Shown piece after piece: positions 27,077 to 35,896 of a stretch of 64,000 bases of DNA; position 1 is the stretch's first letter; each line of letters starts with the position of its first letter. This DNA is from JAJXWB01 sp964634325. GTDB taxonomy: Bacteria > Pseudomonadota > Alphaproteobacteria > Rhizobiales > Beijerinckiaceae. Below the pieces are notes generated by a model, which ran no database searches, was not told the DNA's origin, and saw nothing but the letters and a program-made list of their open reading frames with translations. A program made the translations under genes and the position numbers. Where the stretch lies: assembly GCA_964634325.1 (NCBI GenBank), contig CAZWJF010000004.1:62001-126000 (forward strand), in the 5' to 3' direction.

Positions 27077-28372
27077 ATGCCGTTCAACGCCCCGCACCCG
27101 GTCGCTCTGGTCAACGCGCGGCTCGTCGACCCCGCGCGCGGGACCGAGACGCGCGGCGGCGTTCTGGCGCGCGACGGCTACGTTGTCGCAGTCGGCGCGG
27201 AAGTCACGGGGCAATCAGTCCCCTCCGACGCTCGGATCGTCGATTGCGCGGGCGACGTCGTCGCGCCGGGGCTGGTCGACATGCAGGCCTTCGTCGGCGA
27301 ACCCGGCGATGAGCACCGCGAAACCATCGCAACAGCGACGACGGCGGCGGCCATTGGCGGGGTGACGACGATCGTCGCGCGCTCGGACGCCAACCCGCCG
27401 GTCGACGATCCCGCCGTCGTCGACTTTCTCAAGCGCCGCGCGCGCGACACGGGCGCGGTCCGCGTCCTGCCGATGGCGGCGCTGACGCGCGGCCGCGAGG
27501 GCAGGGAGATCGCCGAATTCGGATTGCTGCTCGAAGCCGGCGCTGTAGCGTTCGGCGATTCCGGCCGTTCGCTGCGCAATGCGCAGGTCATGCGCCGCGC
27601 CCTGTCCTATGCGCGCGACTTCGGCGCGCTGATCGTGCATTTTCCGGAGGAGCGCGATCTCGCAGGCGGCGTGATGAACGCAGGCGAACTCGCCTCGCGT
27701 CTCGGCCTGACAGGCGTTCCGCCCGAGGCGGAATCGATCGTGCTCGACCGCGACATGCGTCTGGTGGCGATGACGGGCGGCCGCTATCACGCCGCGCTCG
27801 TTTCGACGGAGCAATCGCTCGACGTCATCGCGCGCGCCAAGGCCTCGGGATTGCAGGTCACCTGCGGCGTGTCGATCAATCACCTCACGCTGAACGAAAA
27901 CGATATCGGCGACTATCGCACCTTCCTGAAGATTCGCCCGCCGCTGCGCCGCGAGGAAACGCGCCGCGCGCTCGTCGAAGCAGTGGCCAGCGGGCTGATC
28001 GACGTGATCGTCTCCGATCACGATCCGCAGGACGTCGAGACCAAACGGTTGCCGTTCGGAGAGGCGGAGTTCGGCGCCATCGGCCTGGAGACGATGCTCG
28101 CCGCGGGGTTGCGTCTCGTGCACAGCGGCGACCTGTCGCTGCCGCAATTGTTGCGCGCCATGTCGACACGCCCGGCCGAAATCCTCCGCTTGCCGCAGGG
28201 CCGGCTCGCGGCCGGCGCGCCCGCCGACCTCATCCGCTTCGACCCGGACGAACCGTTTGTCGTCGATCCGGAGAAATTGCACTCGCGCTGCCGCAACACG
28301 CCGTTCGACGAGGCGCGGTTGCAGGGCCGCGTGAAAATGACGCTGGTTGCCGGCGCCGTCGCCTACGAATAG
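27077..28372 (+). CDS. Dihydroorotase-like protein lacking the HxH metal motif (PyrX/PyrC' type)
   Basis: A 431-residue member of the dihydroorotase/amidohydrolase superfamily. The start of the barrel reads APGLVDMQAFVGEPGDEHRE where active enzymes have PGLxDxHxHxREPG, so the first metal-binding HxH is replaced by Gln-Ala-Phe. The VHFPEERDL and VSDHDP stretches keep a His and an Asp. In pseudomonads an inactive homologue (PyrC') is needed to assemble aspartate carbamoyltransferase, and the linkage to pyrB here suggests the same structural role. A true dihydroorotase should be encoded elsewhere. The ATG at 27077 has AGGA upstream. Confidence 0.85.
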   Translation: MPFNAPHPVALVNARLVDPARGTETRGGVLARDGYVVAVGAEVTGQSVPSDARIVDCAGDVVAPGLVDMQAFVGEPGDEHRETIATATTAAAIGGVTTIVARSDANPPVDDPAVVDFLKRRARDTGAVRVLPMAALTRGREGREIAEFGLLLEAGAVAFGDSGRSLRNAQVMRRALSYARDFGALIVHFPEERDLAGGVMNAGELASRLGLTGVPPEAESIVLDRDMRLVAMTGGRYHAALVSTEQSLDVIARAKASGLQVTCGVSINHLTLNENDIGDYRTFLKIRPPLRREETRRALVEAVASGLIDVIVSDHDPQDVETKRLPFGEAEFGAIGLETMLAAGLRLVHSGDLSLPQLLRAMSTRPAEILRLPQGRLAAGAPADLIRFDPDEPFVVDPEKLHSRCRNTPFDEARLQGRVKMTLVAGAVAYE

Positions 28373-28402
28373 GCTCGCGCCGAACGAGCCCGAAGTCCCG
28401 CC

Positions 28403-29017
28403 ATGTCGTCATCCTTCTTCACTGAAATCGCTGCAGCGACCATGATCGCCGCGCTCGCCTTCGGCTATTTGTGCGGCTCGATTCCGTTCGGGCTCTTGCT
28501 GACCAAGGTGTTCGGGACCGCGGATCTGCGTTCGATCGGCTCGGGCAATATCGGGGCGACCAACGTGCTGCGCACGGGACGCAAGGATCTAGCGGCGGCG
28601 ACGTTGCTGCTGGATGCGCTGAAGGGAACGGCGGCCGTGCTGATCGCCGCGCGGTTTGGACCTGCCGCGGCGGGCGCCGCCGGGCTCGGCGCCTTTCTCG
28701 GCCACATTTATCCAGTGTGGCTGAAATTCAAGGGCGGCAAAGGGGTCGCGACCTTCCTGGGCGTGACGGTCGCGCTCGACTGGCGCGCGGCGCTCGTCTT
28801 TGCGGTCGTCTGGCTCGGCGTCGCTTACGCAACCCGATACTCCTCGCTGTCGGCGTTGATCGCCTCGCTTGCGACTGGCTTCGCCATGTTTGCGCTCGGC
28901 CGGCCCGCGCTCGGCGATCTCGTCGTTCTGCTCATTTGCATCCTGTGGTGGAAGCATCGCGACAACATCCGGCGGCTGCGCATGGGGACAGAGAGCCGGA
29001 TCGGACAGAAGGGATGA
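28403..29017 (+). CDS. plsY: Acyl-phosphate glycerol-3-phosphate acyltransferase
   Basis: A 204-residue inner-membrane enzyme adding the first acyl chain to glycerol-3-phosphate from acyl phosphate. The three PlsY motifs are visible: GSIPFGLLL with IGSGNIGATNVLR, then the glycine-rich FKGGKGVATFLG, and the last WWKHRDNIRRL. About five membrane segments are present. The ATG is followed after 28 bases from the upstream gene, and the stop overlaps dprA by four bases (ATGA). Confidence 0.95.
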   Translation: MSSSFFTEIAAATMIAALAFGYLCGSIPFGLLLTKVFGTADLRSIGSGNIGATNVLRTGRKDLAAATLLLDALKGTAAVLIAARFGPAAAGAAGLGAFLGHIYPVWLKFKGGKGVATFLGVTVALDWRAALVFAVVWLGVAYATRYSSLSALIASLATGFAMFALGRPALGDLVVLLICILWWKHRDNIRRLRMGTESRIGQKG

Positions 29018-30246
29018 GCGTGCGCCTGACCGACGCGCAGAGGCTCGACTGGTTGCAGTTGATCCGCTGCGACAATGTCGGGCCGCGCACGTTTCGGGCG
29101 CTCGTCAACAAGTTCGGCGGCGCGGGCGCGGCGCTCGAGGCGCTGCCGGGCCTGATCCGCTCCGCCAAAGGAGAACGCGCCATCCGGCTGTTCGCGCGCG
29201 ACGAGGCCGAACGCGAAATGGAAGCCGCGAACAGAAATGGCGTGCGCTTCGTCGCTCTGGGAGAGCCTGATTATCCGTCGACGCTGCGGGCGATCGACGC
29301 CGCGCCGCCGTTGATCGCCGTGCGGGGTCGGCTCGACGCGCTGGCGCGCCCGGCCGTCGCCATCGTCGGATCGCGCAACGCTTCGGCGGCGGGGCTCGCG
29401 ATGGCGGAACGTCTGGCGCGCGGCCTTGCCAAGGAGGGCGTCGTCGTCGTGTCGGGCCTCGCGCGAGGGATCGATGCGGCGGCGCATCGGGCGAGCCTCG
29501 CCAGCGGCACGATCGCGGCGCTCGCAGGCGGGCACCTGCGGCTTTATCCGCCGGAGCACGTCGAGCTCGCCGCTGCGATCGCCGAGACCGGCGCGCTGAT
29601 TTCGGAAATGCCGCTGGAATGGGAGCCGCGCGGCCGCGATTTTCCGCGGCGCAATCGACTGGTGTCTGGCCTTGCGCTGGCGACAGTCGTGGTCGAAGCG
29701 GCACGCCGCTCGGGATCGCTGATCACCGCGCGCTTCGCCAGCGAGCAGGGACGCGAGGTCTTCGCCGTGCCCGGCTCGCCGCTCGATCCGCGCGCGGAGG
29801 GCGCCAACGATTTGCTGCGCGGCGGCGCGACGCTCTGCACGCGGGTCGAAGATATTCTCGAGACGATCGCGCCGATGATCTCCGGCGGGGCGCCGCGCGC
29901 CGATCTGTTCGGCGAGGATGCGCCGGTCGGCCGGAGCGATCCGCTATGGGACGAGAGCGATCTGTTCGATCTCGGTCAGAGCGCGCAGCCTCGCACCATT
30001 CCCGATCACGATCTCGACGAGCCGGGCGAAGCGTTTGACCACAACGGCGCCGCGCCGGCGCACGACGACGAGGCGCTCGAACGGATCGCCGCCATGTTGG
30101 GGCCGTCGCCGGTCGGCGTCGACGATCTCGTGCGCGCAGCCGATCTGCCCGCCCCGACGGTGCACATGGCGCTGCTGGAGCTCGAGATCGAAGGGCGGAT
30201 CGAGCGCCATGGCGGCAATCGCGTCTCGCTCCTGTCGGCGCGATAG
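29014..30246 (+). CDS. dprA: DNA processing protein DprA
   Basis: A 410-residue protein that binds incoming single-stranded DNA and loads RecA in transformation. An N-terminal SAM-like domain (about 1-75) precedes the Rossmann-like domain with VGSRNAS, VVSGLARGIDAAAHRA, LAGG and a FPRRNRLVSGLA stretch. An acidic linker (about 290-340) leads to a C-terminal winged helix (about 345-410) of the DML1 type. Translation is coupled to plsY by an ATGA overlap. It shows competence potential only; many non-competent bacteria carry dprA. Confidence 0.93.
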   Translation: MSVRLTDAQRLDWLQLIRCDNVGPRTFRALVNKFGGAGAALEALPGLIRSAKGERAIRLFARDEAEREMEAANRNGVRFVALGEPDYPSTLRAIDAAPPLIAVRGRLDALARPAVAIVGSRNASAAGLAMAERLARGLAKEGVVVVSGLARGIDAAAHRASLASGTIAALAGGHLRLYPPEHVELAAAIAETGALISEMPLEWEPRGRDFPRRNRLVSGLALATVVVEAARRSGSLITARFASEQGREVFAVPGSPLDPRAEGANDLLRGGATLCTRVEDILETIAPMISGGAPRADLFGEDAPVGRSDPLWDESDLFDLGQSAQPRTIPDHDLDEPGEAFDHNGAAPAHDDEALERIAAMLGPSPVGVDDLVRAADLPAPTVHMALLELEIEGRIERHGGNRVSLLSAR

Positions 30247-30272
30247 CGCGCTCCGCGCAAGTCCGCGTTGAT

Positions 30273-30509
30273 CTAGCGGCGCGCAGTTTTCGCCGCGCCG
30301 GCGCCGATCTGCGGCGCGAAGTGCATTTCGGCCTCGACGCGCGCCATGTTCAGAAAATAGGTGAGCATGGGAAGGCGCGCCGCGCCGGCGAGCGCGGCGA
30401 GCTCGCCTGCCATTTCCGCAATGTATTTCAGCGTGTCGTTGCGATCCGGCCCTTCGTCGCCCAAGCCTAGATCGATCGGCTGAAATGCCGACGATTTCTG
30501 ACGCCGCAT
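30273..30509 (-). CDS. Small hypothetical protein
   Basis: A 78-residue protein, predicted mostly helical, with no signal peptide: N-terminal MRRQKSSAFQPIDLGLGDEG, then a helix around LKYIAEMAGELAALAGA and LPMLTYFLNMARVEAEM. I do not recognise it. A G-rich ribosome site (GGGGGA) lies ahead of the ATG, and an AT-rich stretch at 30525-30560 could be its promoter. It converges with dprA. Confidence 0.55.
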   Translation of the reverse strand: MRRQKSSAFQPIDLGLGDEGPDRNDTLKYIAEMAGELAALAGAARLPMLTYFLNMARVEAEMHFAPQIGAGAAKTARR

Positions 30510-30587
30510 TCGAATCCCCCAAATGAATACGGCAACTATGAGTTGTTAAAGTAATATATGCAACCAAATTTGCGTGATTGCGACGAT

Positions 30588-31118
30588 CTATCCCGCAGTG
30601 GACGAAATAGCGCGCAGGCGGTCGAGGGCGCCCTGGAGGATGTAAGCGGCGGCCATGCGGTCGACGACTTCGGCGCGTTTGGCGCGGGAGACGTCCTGCG
30701 CGATCAGCTCCCGCGTCACCGCCGCAGTGGACAGGCGCTCGTCCCAGTAAACGAACGGAATGGACGTCTTCGCCGCGACGGCGCGGACGAACGCGCGGGT
30801 GGCTTGCGAGCGCGGACCTTCCGAGCCGTCCATATTCAAGGGCAGGCCGATCACGAAAGCCGAGACCTGGAATTTTTCGGCCAGCTTCAGCATCGAGTCG
30901 ACATCGAGCGTGAATTTCTTGCGGGCGATGGTTTCGAGCGGGGAGGCGAGCCGACGCTCCACGTCCGACAAGGCGAGGCCAATGGTCTTCGTGCCAAGGT
31001 CGATCCCCATCAATCGGTCGAAACGCTGAAGACGCTCCGGCAACGCCTCCAGCGCGAGCACATTGCTTTCTTGTTTCGGTTTCGCCGGCCGCGGCGGCCC
31101 GTTGTTTTCGTCGCTCAT
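30588..31118 (-). CDS. ruvX: Putative pre-16S rRNA nuclease / Holliday junction resolvase homologue
   Basis: A 176-residue YqgF-family RNase H-fold nuclease that trims the 5' end of 16S rRNA in E. coli. Active-site parts are GIDLGTKTIGLALSD at about residues 39-53, GLPLNMDGSEGPR, DERLSTAAVTREL and VDRMAAAYILQ with the final Asp. The N-terminal 35 residues are a non-conserved extension (PPRPAKPKQE). The ATG at 31118 is the first start in the conserved frame with an AT-rich leader behind it. Divergent from the CPBP gene. Confidence 0.9.
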   Translation of the reverse strand: MSDENNGPPRPAKPKQESNVLALEALPERLQRFDRLMGIDLGTKTIGLALSDVERRLASPLETIARKKFTLDVDSMLKLAEKFQVSAFVIGLPLNMDGSEGPRSQATRAFVRAVAAKTSIPFVYWDERLSTAAVTRELIAQDVSRAKRAEVVDRMAAAYILQGALDRLRAISSTAG

Positions 31119-31204
31119 CGTATGGGCATCGCGCACGATTTTTTCACGGTCAATCGATGTTCGTATATAAACGAATCCTTCGATCTCGCGACTTGAGGAC
31201 GCGA

Positions 31205-31909
31205 ATGGGGGCGGGGGCCGGATTGCAGCGGCAGGACTTCGGACGGACAACCGTCTGGACCGTGGCGGGGCTCGTCTGCGCCTTGCTCGGGCCTCTGGCG
31301 CTGATGACCGCGCCGATGCAGGCGCTGTACGCGATGGCGCCGACGACGAACGCGTCGATCTTTCTCGGTCAGTCCATGCTCTGGCTGACATTGGCGGCGG
31401 CGCTCGCGTTTCATCGTTTCGGCGATCGCCTGCCGCTGGCGGCCGTCGGGCTCGTCAGGCCGCGCGCGCGTTCGGCGCTGCTCGGCCTCGCTATTGGCGT
31501 CTCGGTCTATGTCGCCCTCTATGCGATTGCGTATGTGCTCTACAAGAACGGATTGTTCGACGCGAAAGACGCGGCGACGCTCGTGAACAATTGGCCGTTC
31601 TGGCTGCGGCTGTTCGCCTTGCTGACGGCGGGCGTGGTCGAAGAGGCGCTCTATCGTGGCTTCGCCATCGAACGATTGACGGCGCTCATCGGCCGGCGCT
31701 GGCTCGCGGCGACGATCGCGCTCGCCGCCTTCGTGGCTGCGCACGTACCGTTCTGGGGACTGAGCGCGGTCGCGACGCCGCTCGTCGGCGGCGTCTTCTT
31801 CACGCTCGTTTATCTATGGCGGCGCGATCTCGTGACCTGCATGGTCGCGCATCTGGCGGTGGATTCCGTCGGGCTTCTGATCGCCCCGGCGCTCGGGGTG
31901 ACGCCCTGA
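31205..31909 (+). CDS. CPBP family intramembrane metalloprotease
   Basis: A 234-residue membrane protein of the CPBP (CAAX protease and bacteriocin-processing, Abi) family, related to Rce1. The motif EEALYRGF (Glu-Glu-x3-Arg) lies near residues 156-163, then AAHVPFWG with the His, and MVAHLAVDSVG with the last His. About six to seven hydrophobic segments. The ATG at 31205 has GAGG seven bases upstream; an ATG at 31157 is possible. Substrate unknown. Followed after 28 bases by a hydrolase gene. Confidence 0.85.
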   Translation: MGAGAGLQRQDFGRTTVWTVAGLVCALLGPLALMTAPMQALYAMAPTTNASIFLGQSMLWLTLAAALAFHRFGDRLPLAAVGLVRPRARSALLGLAIGVSVYVALYAIAYVLYKNGLFDAKDAATLVNNWPFWLRLFALLTAGVVEEALYRGFAIERLTALIGRRWLAATIALAAFVAAHVPFWGLSAVATPLVGGVFFTLVYLWRRDLVTCMVAHLAVDSVGLLIAPALGVTP

Positions 31910-31937
31910 CCGGCGCTATCAAAGACAGGAGGGCGGC

Positions 31938-32738
31938 GTGACGGCGTCCCTTGCTCCCTACCAGAAATTCTCGTTTTCCAGCGGCGCGTTCACACACGAC
32001 GTCTATCGGCGCGGCGTTGGGCCGGCCGTCGTCGTCATTCACGAGGTCCCCGGCCTGCACCCGCTCGTCATCCGTTTCGCCGACAGGGTTTCGGCCGCTG
32101 GCATGACCGTCTATCTGCCGAGCCTGTTCGGCGAACCGGAGCGGCCGGTCGCCAATGGATACCTGCTGGCGTCGCTGGCGCGGGCGACCTTCTGTCTGCG
32201 CCGTGAATTCTCCGCTTGGTCAGCCGACCGCTCGAGCCCGATCGTCGACTGGCTGCGCGCGCTGGCCAAAAAGGCGCACGACGATTGCGGCGGTCCTGGC
32301 GTCGGCGCGCTCGGCATGTGTTTCACCGGCGGCTTCGCGCTGGCGATGATGACGGAGCCGTCCGTTGTAGCGCCCGTGCTGTCGCAGCCGTCGATCCCGT
32401 TCCCGACCTCGGCGGCGAAGCGGGCGGCGATCGGCGTCTCGCCGCAGGAAATCTCCTGCGCCCGCGACCGCTTTCGAAACGAAGGCCTGTCGATGATCGG
32501 CCTGCGCTTCAAGGGCGATCCCTTCGTGCGCGACGAGCGCTTTGCGACCTACAGGCGCGAATTCGGCGACGCCTTCGAGGCGATCGAACTCGACGACAGC
32601 GCCGCCAATCCGAATGCGCCGAAGCCGCCGCATTCGGTTTTGACCATTCATCTCGACGACAGCGACCCCGATGGTCCCACGCGAAAGGCGGAAGCGCGCG
32701 TGATCGAGTTCTTCCGCCAGCGGCTCCAGGTCGCCTGA
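31938..32738 (+). CDS. Dienelactone hydrolase family protein
   Basis: A 266-residue alpha/beta hydrolase of the dienelactone hydrolase family. The nucleophile is Cys in GALGMCFTGGFALAM near residue 132, the Cys version typical of true dienelactone hydrolases; the acid and the His (probably in SVLTIHLDDSD) follow. The IHEVPGL oxyanion segment is present. The GTG start at 31938 has AGGAGG just upstream. No aromatic-degradation genes are near, so the natural substrate is open. Confidence 0.85.
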   Translation: MTASLAPYQKFSFSSGAFTHDVYRRGVGPAVVVIHEVPGLHPLVIRFADRVSAAGMTVYLPSLFGEPERPVANGYLLASLARATFCLRREFSAWSADRSSPIVDWLRALAKKAHDDCGGPGVGALGMCFTGGFALAMMTEPSVVAPVLSQPSIPFPTSAAKRAAIGVSPQEISCARDRFRNEGLSMIGLRFKGDPFVRDERFATYRREFGDAFEAIELDDSAANPNAPKPPHSVLTIHLDDSDPDGPTRKAEARVIEFFRQRLQVA

Positions 32739-32852
32739 CGCGCGTTTGCGCTGCAAAAGCGCCGGATGCTATACGGCGCGAACGTTTTCGCGCGGCGATC
32801 TCGCAGCGTCGGCTACGCCGACCTCGAATCGGGCCGCCAGTCCGGAGCGCTC

Positions 32853-33140
32853 ATGTCCGTCGATACAGCAACGGTCCGCCGCATCGCGCATCTCGCGCGC
32901 GTCGCGGTCGAGGACAAGGAAGTCGAGCATCTCAAAGGCGAGATCAACGCGATCCTGTCGTTCGTCGAAGCGCTGAGCGCGGTCGATGTCGAGGGCGTCG
33001 AGCCGATGACTTCGGTATTTCCGATGACGCTGCGGATGCGGCAGGACGAAGTGACGGACGGCTATAAGGCCGACGACGTAGTCGCCAATGCGCCCGAGCG
33101 CGAGGATCATTTCTTCGTCGTTCCCAAGGTCGTGGAGTAA
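32853..33140 (+). CDS. gatC: Asp-tRNA(Asn)/Glu-tRNA(Gln) amidotransferase subunit C
   Basis: A 95-residue small subunit that stabilises the GatA-GatB complex. It has the family sequence VRRIAHLARVAVEDKEVEHLKGEINAIL and ends ADDVVANAPEREDHFFVVPKVVE, which is diagnostic. The complex amidates misacylated Glu-tRNA(Gln) or Asp-tRNA(Asn), replacing a glutaminyl-tRNA synthetase in most alphaproteobacteria. The start codon is ATG with a weak ribosome site. Five bases separate it from gatA. Confidence 0.95.
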   Translation: MSVDTATVRRIAHLARVAVEDKEVEHLKGEINAILSFVEALSAVDVEGVEPMTSVFPMTLRMRQDEVTDGYKADDVVANAPEREDHFFVVPKVVE

Positions 33141-33145
33141 GCGCC

Positions 33146-34627
33146 ATGACCGATCTGACTCGACTGACGCTCGCCGCCGCGCGCGACGGCCTCAAGGCCA
33201 AGAAGTTCACCGCGACTGAACTCACCCGCGCGCATGTCGAAGCCGTGGAAAAAGCGCGCGCGCTCAACGCCTATCTCGTCGAGACGCCGGAGCAGGCGCT
33301 GGCGGCGGCGAAGGAAAGCGACGCGCGGCTCGCCAAGGGCGACGCGCGTCCGCTCGAAGGCCTGCCGCTCGGGATCAAGGATCTCTATTGCACCGAGGGC
33401 GTCGCCACGACTGCGGCGAGCCGCATCCTCGAAGGCTTCAAGCCCCATTACGAATCGACCGTCACGAGCCATCTGTGGCGCGACGGCGCGGTCATGCTGG
33501 GCAAGCTCAATCTCGACGAATTCGCGATGGGCTCCTCGAACGAGACGAGCGCCTATGGTCCTGTCGTCTCGCCGTGGCGGCGCAACGGCAGCGACGCGAA
33601 GATCGTTCCCGGCGGATCGTCGGGCGGTTCGGCGGCGGCTGTCGCCGCGCATCTGTGCCTCGGCGCGACCGCGACCGACACGGGCGGCTCGATCCGCCAG
33701 CCCGCAGCCTTCACCGGCACGGTCGGCATCAAGCCGACATACGGCCGCTGCTCGCGTTGGGGCATCGTGGCCTTCGCCTCCTCGCTCGATCAGGCGGGGC
33801 CGATCGCCCGCGACGTGCGCGACGCCGCGATCATGCTGCGCTCCATGGCCGGCTTCGACTCCAAGGATTCGACCTCGGTCGATTTGCCCGTGCCGGATTA
33901 CGAAGCCGCGGTCGGCGCATCGATCAAGGGCAAGAAGATCGGCATTCCGAGGGAATATCGCCTCGACGGCATGAACGCGGAGATCGACGCGCTGTGGATG
34001 CGTGGCGTCGAATGGTTGAAGGAGGCGGGCGCCGAGATCGTCGACATCTCCCTGCCGCACACCAAACACGCGCTGCCCGCTTATTATATTGTGGCCCCGG
34101 CTGAGGCCTCGTCCAATCTCGCGCGGTACGACGGCGTACGATACGGCCTGCGCAAGCCCGGCCAGGACATCGTCGGCATGTACGAGAACACCCGCGCTGC
34201 TGGTTTCGGCGCGGAGGTGCGGCGACGCATCATGATCGGCGCCTATGTTCTGTCGGCCGGCTATTACGACGCCTATTACGTTCGCGCGCAAAAAATCCGG
34301 ACGCTGATCAAGCGCGACTTCGAGACGGCGTTCGACGCCGGCGTCGATGCGATCCTGACCCCCGCCACGCCGTCGCCGGCCTTCGCGATCGGCGAGAAGG
34401 GCTCGGCCGATCCGGTCGAAATGTATCTGAACGACGTGTTCACGGTGACCGTCAACATGGCGGGTCTGCCGGGGCTCGTCGTTCCGGGAGGCCTTGCTTC
34501 GGACGGGTTGCCGCTCGGCCTTCAGCTCATCGGGCGGCCGTTCGAGGAGGAGAGCTTGTTCTCCCTCGGGGCCGCGATCGAAAAGGCGGCGCCGAAGATC
34601 GAGCTGCCTGAGGCCTGGTGGGCGTAA
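33146..34627 (+). CDS. gatA: Asp-tRNA(Asn)/Glu-tRNA(Gln) amidotransferase subunit A
   Basis: A 493-residue amidase-signature subunit releasing ammonia from glutamine. The catalytic triad elements are Lys in LPLGIKDLYC, and the cis-Ser and nucleophile Ser in VPGGSSGGSAAAVAA and ATDTGGSIRQPAAFTG. Length fits the family. Overlaps the following small gene by one base (TAATG). gatB lies 1.3 kb further on, separated by the CHAD gene on the other strand. Confidence 0.95.
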   Translation: MTDLTRLTLAAARDGLKAKKFTATELTRAHVEAVEKARALNAYLVETPEQALAAAKESDARLAKGDARPLEGLPLGIKDLYCTEGVATTAASRILEGFKPHYESTVTSHLWRDGAVMLGKLNLDEFAMGSSNETSAYGPVVSPWRRNGSDAKIVPGGSSGGSAAAVAAHLCLGATATDTGGSIRQPAAFTGTVGIKPTYGRCSRWGIVAFASSLDQAGPIARDVRDAAIMLRSMAGFDSKDSTSVDLPVPDYEAAVGASIKGKKIGIPREYRLDGMNAEIDALWMRGVEWLKEAGAEIVDISLPHTKHALPAYYIVAPAEASSNLARYDGVRYGLRKPGQDIVGMYENTRAAGFGAEVRRRIMIGAYVLSAGYYDAYYVRAQKIRTLIKRDFETAFDAGVDAILTPATPSPAFAIGEKGSADPVEMYLNDVFTVTVNMAGLPGLVVPGGLASDGLPLGLQLIGRPFEEESLFSLGAAIEKAAPKIELPEAWWA

Positions 34628-34830
34628 TGGAGTTTTCGAGAGCCGTTCTCGCAGCAAGCGTGTCAGTTCTCGGATTACTTCTCTATGTCGTCGCGATTCT
34701 CTTCGCCGTGCTGGCGGCGGCCAATCACTGGCGGGGCGACGGCGCGCCTGCGACGACGACCTTGACGCTCGCGACGGCGAGCGCTGCGGCGGGTTTCGCT
34801 TGCCGGGTCATATCCCGCAGGATCGTTTGA
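34627..34830 (+). CDS. Small hypothetical membrane protein
   Basis: A 67-residue protein starting at an ATG that overlaps the gatA stop (TAATG). One long hydrophobic stretch, SVSVLGLLLYVVAILFAVLAA, and a second weaker one are followed by a basic end. No family recognised. Its last 23 bases overlap the CHAD gene on the other strand. Coupling to gatA argues it is real, but it could be a chance frame. Confidence 0.45.
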   Translation: MEFSRAVLAASVSVLGLLLYVVAILFAVLAAANHWRGDGAPATTTLTLATASAAAGFACRVISRRIV

Positions 34831-35644
34831 CCGACTCGGTCCAGCGTCGCGCCGGCCTGTCGAACAATTTGTCGCCGAGCGCGAGAGCTTTCGACAGCGA
34901 CTTGGCGCGGCGTCTGGCGCTGGCGCGTTCAAGGGCGCGCATTGCGGGGCTTTGCGCGTCCGCCTCGCGTTCGCCGACGTAGCAGGCGAGGTCGTCGAGG
35001 TCGTTGACGTCGCCGAGATGCTCGCGCAGCCGGTCTGCGTCCGAGCGCAGGCGGCGCAACGCCGGCGCGTATCGCATCAGAAATCCGGCGTGATATTCGA
35101 GATCCACGACCGCCGTTCGCCAGTGGTGAAGTTCTTCCGTTCCTCCGGCGCGCGCTCGCCGCGCCCGCTTGCGCGCCCGCCGATAGGTCGCGCCCGCCGC
35201 CTCGACGAGGTCGCTCAGATCGCAATCGGCGTCGCATAGCTCCCAGTCTCGCATGAGGCTGACGATCTCGTCCCGTGCGGCGTGGGCGTCGGCGGCTGTC
35301 GCGGCCGCGTCTTCGCCAGCGAGCAGCGTCGCAAGGCCCGCGTGCGCGTCGCCCAGCCCCGGAGCGAGTTCTGCGAGCGTCTGACGCCTCACCTGCGCGT
35401 CGCGCGCGCCGCCGAGCCTGCGGCGGGCCGCGGCCACGCCATTGCGGGTGTGGCGCGCGAGAACGTCGAGTTTCGCCGGGGCGAGTTTCGCCAGTGCGCG
35501 CGCCCGCTTCGCTGCTCGCCTTGCGAGATGCACGTCGGTCTCGCCGGGTTGTTCGCCGGCGAGCCGCGCGTCGATTTCGCCTAGGGCGGCAAGGATCGCT
35601 CGACGCAGCGCCTGGCCCGCATTCTCTTTACTGTCGTCGCTCAT
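34808..35644 (-). CDS. CHAD domain protein
   Basis: A 278-residue all-helical protein of the CHAD (conserved histidine alpha-helical domain) family, which binds inorganic polyphosphate through a basic groove. The N-terminal repeat has ETDVHLARRAAKRARALAKLA (conserved His and Arg/Lys cluster) and the second repeat ELHHWRTAVVDLEYHAGFL; LREHLGDVNDLDDL completes the pattern. It lacks the CYTH domain often fused to CHAD. Start at 35644 excludes a six-residue extension. It interrupts the gat gene group on the opposite strand. Confidence 0.85.
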   Translation of the reverse strand: MSDDSKENAGQALRRAILAALGEIDARLAGEQPGETDVHLARRAAKRARALAKLAPAKLDVLARHTRNGVAAARRRLGGARDAQVRRQTLAELAPGLGDAHAGLATLLAGEDAAATAADAHAARDEIVSLMRDWELCDADCDLSDLVEAAGATYRRARKRARRARAGGTEELHHWRTAVVDLEYHAGFLMRYAPALRRLRSDADRLREHLGDVNDLDDLACYVGEREADAQSPAMRALERASARRRAKSLSKALALGDKLFDRPARRWTESVKRSCGI

Positions 35645-35896
35645 GGAAACGCGAATGCGCACGCTCTCTGGAGTGCGTCACTGGCCGTCATAGACCCGTC
35701 ACAGTCAAGCCCGTCGCCCGAGCGCGCTCGCGAGACGTCCCCGGCGGCGTATGTTAAGTATGTTGACATTGCTGCGATCAGGCGACCGCGGGCGGCGTCG
35801 CGGCGCGTTGCGAGGGAGCGATCCCGTGGTGTCGCTCCGCGCCGAAAGACGCTAAAAGACCGCCAACCTGACTGAGACACCGAACGCGGGGACGCG

